Below are positions 13,593 to 19,364 of a stretch of 19,364 nucleotides of DNA, piece by piece. Position numbers and translations under genes: made by a program. Numbering within the stretch: position 1 is the first letter of the stretch; every line of letters begins with the position of its first letter. The notes beneath the pieces are model-generated. The model was not told where the DNA came from and did no database searches. It saw only the letters and a program-made list of their open reading frames with translations. Source of the stretch: Desulfarculus sp. (lineage in GTDB: Bacteria; Desulfobacterota; Desulfarculia; Desulfarculales; Desulfarculaceae); the NCBI GenBank assembly GCA_020216805.1, contig JAIWNN010000129.1:1-19364 (forward strand). Direction: 5' to 3'.

Positions 13593-14357
13593 ATGGCCCA
13601 ACCCGAAGCCATCATCGAGCTGCGCGACATCCACAAGTCCTTCGGCGCCCAGAAGGTGCTGGATGGGTTGAGCTTGCTCGTGCCCCGGGGCCGGATCACG
13701 GTGATCATCGGCCGCTCCGGCGGGGGCAAGAGCGTCATCTTGAAGCACATGATCGGCCTGATCAAGCCCGACCGGGGGCAGGTGCTGGTGGACGGCCAGG
13801 ACATTCGGCCCCTGGACGACCGCGAGATCAACCAGTTGCGCAAGCGCTTCGGCATGCTTTTCCAAGACGCGGCCCTGTTCGACTCCATGACCGTTTTCGA
13901 GAACGTGGCCTTCCCACTGCGCGAGCACAGCCGCTTCAATGAGAAAAAAATCCGGGAGGTGGTGGAGGAGAAGCTGGGTCTGGTGGGACTGACCGGTCAC
14001 GGCGACAAGATGCCCAGCCAGCTCAGCGGCGGCATGCGCAAAAGGGCCGGACTGGCCCGGGCCATCGCCCTGGAGCCGGAGATCATCCTCTTCGACGAGC
14101 CCACCACCGGCCTGGACCCGCTGATGACCGACGCCATCAACCGCCTGATCAAGAACACCCAAGCCAAACTCGGCATCACGGCGGTGGTCATCAGCCACGA
14201 TATTCAGGGGGCCTTCCAGGTGGCCCATCAAATCGCCATGCTCCATCAGGGCCGGATCATCGCCTCCGGATCGCCGGAAGCGATCCGCGACAGCGACGAC
14301 GCGGTGGTGCAGCAGTTCATCCATGGCCGGGCCGAGGGGCCCATCGAGGTGCTTTAG
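13593..14357 (+). CDS. mlaF: MlaF-type ABC transporter ATP-binding protein
   Basis: A 254-residue cytosolic ATPase that powers the MlaE permease. Walker A is GRSGGGKS (40-47), the Q-loop glutamine is Q91 in FGMLFQDAALFDSMT, the ABC signature is LSGGMRKRAGLARA (144-157), Walker B is IILFDEPTTGLDP (164-176) and the switch histidine is H202 in VISHD. The GMRKR signature and the DAALFDSMTV stretch are typical of MlaF/Ttg2A. It starts 2 nt after mlaE. E. coli MlaF needs the STAS protein MlaB; none is encoded beside it here. All nucleotide-binding residues are intact. Confidence 0.95.
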   Translation: MAQPEAIIELRDIHKSFGAQKVLDGLSLLVPRGRITVIIGRSGGGKSVILKHMIGLIKPDRGQVLVDGQDIRPLDDREINQLRKRFGMLFQDAALFDSMTVFENVAFPLREHSRFNEKKIREVVEEKLGLVGLTGHGDKMPSQLSGGMRKRAGLARAIALEPEIILFDEPTTGLDPLMTDAINRLIKNTQAKLGITAVVISHDIQGAFQVAHQIAMLHQGRIIASGSPEAIRDSDDAVVQQFIHGRAEGPIEVL

Positions 14358-14393
14358 GCCGGCGGACGGTTTTTGTTCTATACTGGCGACAGG

Positions 14394-14416
14394 TTCGGGG
14401 GCGTCAGCGCCCCGAA
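14394..14416 (+). repeat. Intercistronic hairpin between mlaF and mlaD
   Basis: TTCGGGG (14394-14400) pairs with CCCCGAA (14410-14416), extended by CG/CG past a bulged G, in the 86-nt gap between mlaF and mlaD. No T-run follows, so it is probably an mRNA-stability or processing hairpin rather than a terminator. TATACT at 14379-14384 resembles a -10 element, but no matching -35 is seen. Confidence 0.4.
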
Positions 14417-14443
14417 GGCGGCCAGGAGCGGGACGGAGCGATC

Positions 14444-15946
14444 ATGGCGGGATTTTCCACCGAGGCCAAAGTTGGCGTGTTCGTGGTGGTGGGGCTTCTG
14501 CTCCTCACCTACATGACTCTCCGTTTGGGCAAGCTCCACTTTGGCGAGCCCGAGGGCTACCGGGTCTGGGGCGTCTTCGACACCGCCACCGGTTTGAAGA
14601 AGAACGCCCCGGTGGAGATGGCCGGCATCCAGATCGGCGTGGTGGACCGCATCGAACTGGACCAGGGCCAGGCCCGCATCACCCTGCGCATCGATCCCCG
14701 GGTCCAGTTGCCGGCCGACAGCGCGGCCTATATCCGCACCCGGGGTGTTTTGGGCGACAAGTACGTCGCGGTGGAGGCGGGCAGCCCCGGCGCGCCGCCG
14801 CTCAAGGACGGCGAGCAGCTGGCCAAGGCCCGGGTGCCCACCGATCTGGACCAGGTCATGGCCCGCATCGGCACCATCGCCGACGATATCAAGGACATCA
14901 CCGCCTCGCTCAAGGTCAGCATCGCCTCGCCCGAGAGCCAGAGTAACATCACCGAAAGCCTGAACAATATCAAGGAGCTCACCGCCAGCCTCAAGGTGGT
15001 GGTGGCCGACAATCAGGAGCGTCTGAACCGGGTGGTGGTCAACCTGGACCGCTTCGCCGGCGACATGAGCCAGATCAGCGGCGACAACAAGCAGGCCCTG
15101 ACCGAGACCATCCGCAACTTCCAGGTGGTCAGCGCCCAGTTGAGCCGCACCATCGGCGGGCTGACCTCGGTGGTGGAGAAGATCGACAAGGGCCAGGGCA
15201 GCATCGGGGCCCTGGTCAACGAGCGCCAGACCGTGGACGAACTGAACGCCACCCTGGGCTCGCTCAAGGAGATCACCAAGAAGATCGACCAGGGCAAGGG
15301 CAGCCTGGGCAAGCTGGTCAACGAGGACACCACCGTCACCCGGCTGGACGACGCGCTCACCAGCATCAACGACTACCTGGGCCGGGCCGACGCCTGGCGG
15401 GTCTACGTGGATTACCGCGGCGAGTATCTCTTCGGCGAGTCCTCCCTGCGCAGCACCTTGAACGTAAAGCTCCAACCCAAGGCCGACAAGTTCTACCTGA
15501 TCGGCCTGGTGGACGACCCGGTGGGGCGCCGCACCGAGAAGGAGACCACCACCACCGTCTATCAGAACGGGCAGAGCTACCAGCGCAAGGAAAAGGTCAC
15601 CACCATCGACAAGGACGATTTGAAGTGGAACGCCCAGATCGGCAAGCGGTTCTATGACGTCACCGCCAGGGCCGGCATCTTCTCCTCGCGCGGCGGCGTG
15701 GGCCTGGACTATCATATGTTCCGCGACGCCATGAAGCTGACCATGGAGGCCTACGACTTCCGGCAGGACGAAAACCCCCACCTGAAGTTCGCGGTGGACT
15801 ACAGCTTCTGGAAATACTTCTATCTCACCGGCGGCGTGGACGACATCCTGAGCCAGGACGACCACTCAACCTTCTTTCTGGGCGCGGGCGTGACCTTCTA
15901 CGACGACGACCTCAAGTTCCTGCTCACCAACGCGCCCAGGCCATGA
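14444..15946 (+). CDS. mlaD: MlaD/MCE-domain protein with C-terminal beta-barrel-like domain
   Basis: A 500-residue protein, far longer than E. coli MlaD (about 180). It begins with one membrane anchor (about 9-29) and a single MCE domain (37-114) with the typical GLKKNAPVEMAGIQIG and YIRTRGVLGDKYV. Residues of about 130-315 are predicted helical or coiled, with two copies of a motif 34 residues apart: KIDKGQGSIGALVNE (246-260) and KIDQGKGSLGKLVNE (280-294). Residues of about 318-497 alternate polar and hydrophobic with many aromatics (WRVYVDYRGEYLFG, KLTMEAYDF, FFLGAGVTFY), resembling outer-membrane beta strands. The protein could anchor in the inner membrane and reach the outer one. GGAG lies about 14 nt before the ATG at 14444. 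The transport function is from the family; the barrel is inference. Confidence 0.88.
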   Translation: MAGFSTEAKVGVFVVVGLLLLTYMTLRLGKLHFGEPEGYRVWGVFDTATGLKKNAPVEMAGIQIGVVDRIELDQGQARITLRIDPRVQLPADSAAYIRTRGVLGDKYVAVEAGSPGAPPLKDGEQLAKARVPTDLDQVMARIGTIADDIKDITASLKVSIASPESQSNITESLNNIKELTASLKVVVADNQERLNRVVVNLDRFAGDMSQISGDNKQALTETIRNFQVVSAQLSRTIGGLTSVVEKIDKGQGSIGALVNERQTVDELNATLGSLKEITKKIDQGKGSLGKLVNEDTTVTRLDDALTSINDYLGRADAWRVYVDYRGEYLFGESSLRSTLNVKLQPKADKFYLIGLVDDPVGRRTEKETTTTVYQNGQSYQRKEKVTTIDKDDLKWNAQIGKRFYDVTARAGIFSSRGGVGLDYHMFRDAMKLTMEAYDFRQDENPHLKFAVDYSFWKYFYLTGGVDDILSQDDHSTFFLGAGVTFYDDDLKFLLTNAPRP

Positions 15947-15960
15947 TTGGAGAGTCGGAC

Positions 15961-16422
15961 ATGTCCTTCCGTCACATCGCGGTGGCCAGCGATTTTTCCG
16001 AGGGCGCGGACGCGGCCTTCGTCATCGCCCGCGATCTGGCCCGCCAACACGGCGCGCGTCTGAGCGTGGTGCACGTCATCCCGCCCCTGATCACCCCCAG
16101 CCCGCTGTTGGACGACCTGGTGGTGGGAGAACTGGACCTGCGCCTGCGCGAGAATCTCAGCCAAAACGCCGACAGGGAGATCGCGCGGCGTTATCTGTCC
16201 CAGGCCGAGGGGTTGGTGACCCAGGCCGTGGTGCTGGAGGGCGACCCCACCTCCGAGTTGATGGCGTGGGTGGCCCAACAGGAGGTTGACCTGTTGGTGG
16301 TGGGGTCTACCGGGTTGTCGGGGCTGGCGGAGGTCTTTTTCGGCTCGGTGGCGGCCCGAGCGGTGCGCCGCGCGCCCTGCTCGGTGCTGGTGGCCCGCCG
16401 CCGCGCGACGGCCAAGTCCTAG
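15961..16422 (+). CDS. Universal stress protein (UspA family), ATP-binding type
   Basis: A 153-residue single-domain cytosolic protein. The N-terminal strand HIAVASDFSEGADAAF, ARLSVVHVI, and the C-terminal nucleotide motif G115-x2-G118-x9-G128-S129 followed by APCSVLV place it in the ATP-binding branch of the Usp family. I prefer the ATG at 15961, preceded by GGAGAG at 7 nt, over the ATG at 15943 that overlaps the mlaD stop. Either way it is tightly linked to mlaD and probably cotranscribed. Its role in the lipid-transport operon is unknown; Usp proteins respond to starvation or membrane and energy stress. Confidence 0.9.
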   Translation: MSFRHIAVASDFSEGADAAFVIARDLARQHGARLSVVHVIPPLITPSPLLDDLVVGELDLRLRENLSQNADREIARRYLSQAEGLVTQAVVLEGDPTSELMAWVAQQEVDLLVVGSTGLSGLAEVFFGSVAARAVRRAPCSVLVARRRATAKS

Positions 16423-16465
16423 ACCATGCTTCCTCGTCTTGCCCCGCCCTTGAGTAGTTGACAAC

Positions 16466-17581
16466 ATGAGCCACCTAAAAGAATTCTGGCGGCAGGCGGC
16501 CCGGGAGTTGGCCGGGGACCGCTCCTTATGCCTGGCCACCATCGTGCGCCAGAGCGGGTCGGCCCCCCGGCCGTTGGGCACCGTCTTCGCGGTGGACCGC
16601 CGGGGAGGCATCATCGGCTCCATTGGCGGCGGCCGCCTGGAGGCCGAGGTCATGGCCATGGCGGCCCGGGTGCTGGACCGGGGGCGCACCGCCTTCATGG
16701 ATTTCAGCCTCACCGGACGCGAGGCGGCGGAGCTGGAGATGATCTGCGGAGGAACGGTGCAGGTTTTCCTGGAGCCTCTGGCCGCCGACGACCCCGCCGC
16801 CCTGGAGTTGGTCCAGGAGTTGGCCAGGGAGGACGAATCGGTCCCGGGCCTGCTCTGGACCCGCTTGGACCCCGACGCCAAGGGCGCGGTGGCCGGACGC
16901 AAGGGCCTCTGGCGACCCGGCGCGGCGGGCGGGGCCGACAGCCCCGGTCCGGCCTGGGAGCCGGTGCTGTCCCTGGCCCTGGAGCAGGGCTCGGCCGGGA
17001 TTTTCCGCCTGGACGACCAGCCGGAAGTTCTATTTTTACAGCCCCTGCGCGGCCAACCGGTGGTATATTTATTCGGTGGAGGCCACATCTCCTTGTACCT
17101 GGCCCCCTTGGTCAAGCTGGTGGGCTTCGGCCTGGTGGTGGTGGAGGACCGTCCCGAGTTCTGCAACCCCGAGCGCTTCCCGCAGGCGGACCGGCTGTTG
17201 GTGCGTCCCGCGGAGAAGGCCCTGGAGGGGCTGGAGCTGGGGCTCCAATCCTACGTGGTCATCGTCACCAGAGGCCATCTCCACGACAAGGAGATCCTGG
17301 CCCAGGCCCTGCCCCGGCCACTGGCCTACCTGGGCATGATCGGCTCGCGGCGCAAGCGGGCCCTGATCTACCAGGCGCTACTGGCCGAGGGCTTCGCTCA
17401 GGCCGATCTGGAGCGGGTTCACGCGCCCATCGGCCTGGACATCGGCGCCGACACCCCGGCCGAGATCGCCATCAGCATCGCGGCCGAGTTGATCGCGGTG
17501 CGCGCCGGCCTGAAAAAGGCCGGCGGGTTTTTGGCTCAGCAAACACCATCTTGGGAGAAGAAGACATGTCCCGCCGGTTAG
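16466..17581 (+). CDS. XdhC/CoxI family molybdoenzyme maturation protein
   Basis: A 371-residue protein of the XdhC family, which binds molybdenum cofactor and helps its sulfuration and insertion into xanthine dehydrogenase-like hydroxylases. The N-terminal XdhC/CoxI domain shows ATIVRQSGSAPRPLGT, GGIIGSIGGGRLEAEV (47-62) and the conserved MICGG with C94. A linker of about 120-190 leads to the Rossmann-like XdhC_C domain with YLFGGGHIS (201-209), VVEDRPEFCNPERFP, TRGHLHDKE and YLGMIGSRRKR. The final block GLDIGADTPAEIAISIAAE is standard. No molybdenum hydroxylase genes are in the window, so its client lies elsewhere. The start at 16466 has no strong ribosome site. The end overlaps the next gene by 16 nt. 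Confidence 0.9.
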   Translation: MSHLKEFWRQAARELAGDRSLCLATIVRQSGSAPRPLGTVFAVDRRGGIIGSIGGGRLEAEVMAMAARVLDRGRTAFMDFSLTGREAAELEMICGGTVQVFLEPLAADDPAALELVQELAREDESVPGLLWTRLDPDAKGAVAGRKGLWRPGAAGGADSPGPAWEPVLSLALEQGSAGIFRLDDQPEVLFLQPLRGQPVVYLFGGGHISLYLAPLVKLVGFGLVVVEDRPEFCNPERFPQADRLLVRPAEKALEGLELGLQSYVVIVTRGHLHDKEILAQALPRPLAYLGMIGSRRKRALIYQALLAEGFAQADLERVHAPIGLDIGADTPAEIAISIAAELIAVRAGLKKAGGFLAQQTPSWEKKTCPAG

Positions 17582-18003
17582 GCATGTTGGCGTTGACTTT
17601 CGCCATGATTTGGGCGGCCGGTTGCGCGGCCAGCGCCAAGGACCAGATGGCCAAGCTCCAGGTCGGCATGAAACAGCCCCAGGTCGAGCAGATCCTTGGC
17701 AAGCCCGAGGAGGTCAAGCAGGTCAAGTTCAAGGGTCACGACGACTACTACGAGGTCTGGCAATACGCGATGGTGCCCGACACCCCGCTTTGCCCCAGCG
17801 AGGCCATTCCGCGTTTCGTCACCGACGTGGCCACCCTGGGTCTGGCCGAGATCGCCTGGACCAACGCCCAGGCCACCGCCCACTGGATCTATTTCCTGGA
17901 CGGCGAGCTAGTCTACACCTCGGCCGCCTTCGACTGTCTGAATGGCGAGTTTTGCCAAGTCCGCCGCTCCCCGGCGCGCCAGCACAGCCGCTTGATGCCC
18001 TAG
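17566..18003 (+). CDS. Small BamE/SmpA-like lipoprotein
   Basis: A 145-residue predicted lipoprotein. The signal peptide has an arginine pair, a hydrophobic core (6-17) and a lipobox ending A-A-G-C20. The mature start LQVGMKQPQVEQILGKPEEV followed by YYEVWQYAMV is the pattern of the SmpA/OmlA (BamE) fold, in which GM...V...LG.P marks the helix pair. The C-terminal half (TDVATLGLAEIAW, HWIYFLDGELVYTS) is less typical. There are three further cysteines, two of them (C124, C130) close enough for a disulfide. The ATG at 17566 follows GGGAGAAG and overlaps the xdhC stop. It is not necessarily the BAM-complex subunit; many small lipoproteins share this fold. Confidence 0.75.
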   Translation: MSRRLGMLALTFAMIWAAGCAASAKDQMAKLQVGMKQPQVEQILGKPEEVKQVKFKGHDDYYEVWQYAMVPDTPLCPSEAIPRFVTDVATLGLAEIAWTNAQATAHWIYFLDGELVYTSAAFDCLNGEFCQVRRSPARQHSRLMP

Positions 18004-18008
18004 CCGGG

Positions 18009-18037
18009 TTGCCGGGGCGGGGGGTGGAAGGTATATT
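18009..18037 (+). promoter_or_regulatory. Candidate promoter of the DEAD-box helicase gene
   Basis: TTGCCG (18009-18014), 17 bp, then TATATT (18032-18037). Only 8 bases separate the -10 from the ATG at 18046, so a start of transcription at the usual distance would give an mRNA with almost no leader. Confidence 0.5.
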
Positions 18038-18045
18038 GCTTCGGT

Positions 18046-19364
18046 ATGAATGACATAATCAACACCGACACCCCTGCGGCCCCGGCGGTGGATCCATCAG
18101 CTCCCTTGGCGGCGGGCAAACCCTTCGCCGAGTTCGACCTGCCCGAGCCTCTCTTGCGGGGGCTCCACGAAGCGGGTTACTTTCAATGCACCCCCATTCA
18201 GGAGCAGGCCATCCCTCTGGGTCTGGCCGGTCGCGACGTGGCCGGCGAGGCCCAGACCGGCACCGGCAAGACGGCCGCCTTCCTGGTCCCCATCCTGGCC
18301 CACCTGGTGCGCGACACCACCCGACAGCCCGGGCATCCGGCCTGTCTGATCATCGCCCCCACCCGGGAGCTGGCGGTCCAAATCCACAGCGACGCCGAGG
18401 CCATCGGCAAGTACTGCGACCTCAAGGTGGCGGCCATCTTCGGTGGTGTGGATTACGGCAAGCAGGCCCGCACCTTGCGCGAAGGGGTGGACATCGTGGT
18501 GGGCACCCCGGGCCGACTGATCGACTACATGAAGCAGAGGGTGCTCAACCCCAAGGACATGCGTTTTCTGGTCATCGACGAGGCCGATCGCCTGTTCGAC
18601 ATGGGCTTCGTGGCCGACCTGCGCTGGATCCTGCGCCGTCTCCCTCCCTACCACCAGCGCCAGTCCATGCTCTTCTCAGCCACCCTCAACTACCGGGTGC
18701 TGGAGCTGACCTACGAGTACATGAACCTGCCCCAGAAGGTGGCGGTGGTCACCGAGCGCCGCACCGTGGATCAGGTGACCCAGGAGCTCTATCACTGCTC
18801 CAAGTCCGAGAAGCTCAACCTGCTTCTGGGGTTGTTGCAGCGCGAGGAATGGACCCGGGTGATGATCTTCGTCAACACCCGTTATGCCGTGGACTGGCTG
18901 ACCCACAAGCTGCAGGGCAACGGACTGCCGGCCGAGGGCATCAGCGGCAGCCTGGACCAGCGCAAGCGCCTGCAACTCATGGAGCGGTTCAAGAACGACG
19001 AGCTCAAAATCCTGGTGGCCACCAACGTCGCCGCCCGTGGCCTGCACATCGACGAGGTCAGCCACGTGATCAACTTCGACGTGCCGGCCGACCCCGAAGA
19101 CTACGTGCACCGGGTGGGGCGGACGGCCCGGGCCGGGGCGGTGGGCAAGGCCATCACCCTGTGTTGCGACGAGTACGCCACCCATCTGCCCTACGTAGAG
19201 CAGTACCTGGGGGACAAGATTCCGGTCTGCTGGGCCGAGGACAGTTGGTTCCAGCCGGACCAGGCCGGCCCCTATCGCCCTACCCGCCGACGTCAGCCCC
19301 TGCCGCCCCGCCGGGAGGAGCCCCGCGACCGGCCGCCGCGCCAGCGCCGCCCCCGGGGCGAGCG
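18046..19364 (+). CDS. DEAD-box ATP-dependent RNA helicase (RhlB/RhlE type), C-terminus cut off
   Basis: At least 439 residues; the frame is open to the right edge. The helicase unwinds RNA duplexes in ribosome assembly, cold adaptation or mRNA decay. Motifs in order: Q-motif [14 protein letters not shown]...[10 protein letters not shown] (27-57), Walker A AQTGTGKT (69-76), PTRELA (105-110), TPGR (154-157), DEAD (178-181) followed by RLFDMGF as in RhlB, SAT (211-213), and motif [12 protein letters not shown] (355-364). ARGLHIDEV in motif V is also RhlB-like. From about 408 an Arg/Pro-rich tail begins, typical of RNA-binding extensions. No good ribosome site precedes the ATG at 18046, but a promoter lies immediately upstream. 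The first 25 residues are an acidic, Ala/Pro-rich leader. Confidence 0.94.
   Translation, partial: MNDIINTDTPAAPAVDPSAPLAAGKPFAEFDLPEPLLRGLHEAGYFQCTPIQEQAIPLGLAGRDVAGEAQTGTGKTAAFLVPILAHLVRDTTRQPGHPACLIIAPTRELAVQIHSDAEAIGKYCDLKVAAIFGGVDYGKQARTLREGVDIVVGTPGRLIDYMKQRVLNPKDMRFLVIDEADRLFDMGFVADLRWILRRLPPYHQRQSMLFSATLNYRVLELTYEYMNLPQKVAVVTERRTVDQVTQELYHCSKSEKLNLLLGLLQREEWTRVMIFVNTRYAVDWLTHKLQGNGLPAEGISGSLDQRKRLQLMERFKNDELKILVATNVAARGLHIDEVSHVINFDVPADPEDYVHRVGRTARAGAVGKAITLCCDEYATHLPYVEQYLGDKIPVCWAEDSWFQPDQAGPYRPTRRRQPLPPRREEPRDRPPRQRRPRGE

Noticed and set aside
1..19364. CRISPR array, tRNA, rRNA, transposon or prophage
   Set aside because: No regularly spaced repeats, cloverleaf or rRNA core sequences, transposase or integrase motifs were recognised on either strand. 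Short or degenerate cases could be missed without a search.

Overview
The window is GC-rich DNA (roughly two thirds G+C by eye) with tightly packed, mostly operonic genes. The gene set suggests a Gram-negative anaerobe of the former Deltaproteobacteria (Desulfobacterota, possibly Desulfarculales-like). It has outer-membrane lipid transport genes, lipoproteins, a ThiD-ThiN fusion, a biotin synthase with altered cluster ligands, and an intergenic element resembling the GAGATTGC...CGCAATGACG repeats common in that group. The taxonomic placement is inference.

Layout. (1) 1-2575, minus strand: biotin operon bioB-bioA-bioF, with bioF cut by the left edge. A BirA-box-like palindrome sits just upstream of bioB. 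(2) 2705-5491, plus strand: a SUMF1/FGE-like lipoprotein, then a separately promoted family 5 solute-binding protein, then a strong terminator. (3) 5579-6259: about 680 bp of non-coding DNA rich in small palindromes, including one degenerate dispersed-repeat copy. (4) 6260-12693, minus strand: promoter, TPP riboswitch, intrinsic terminator, thiDN, thiC, a HAD phosphatase, birA, a B12-binding-type radical SAM gene and a closing terminator. (5) 12727-18003, plus strand: a good sigma70-like promoter, then mlaE-mlaF-mlaD, a universal stress protein, an XdhC-family maturation factor and a small BamE-like lipoprotein. (6) 18009-19364: a DEAD-box RNA helicase with its own promoter, cut by the right edge.

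How the parts connect. The bifunctional BirA (DNA-binding domain plus ligase) at 7980-8972 is the natural regulator of the palindrome in front of bioB, so biotin genes and their repressor lie in one neighbourhood. birA is translationally coupled to the end of a thiamine operon under a TPP riboswitch, so thiamine status may affect biotin ligase and repressor supply. The thiamine genes supply the pyrimidine branch (ThiC, ThiD) and the coupling step (ThiN). The thiazole genes are not in the window.

The most unusual protein is the MlaD homologue. It has a membrane anchor, one MCE domain, a long helical stretch with a repeated motif, and a C-terminal region of about 180 residues that reads like amphipathic beta strands of an outer-membrane barrel. 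No mlaA, mlaB or mlaC lies beside it, so this protein may bridge inner and outer membranes by itself. No CRISPR array, tRNA, rRNA, transposase or integrase was recognised.
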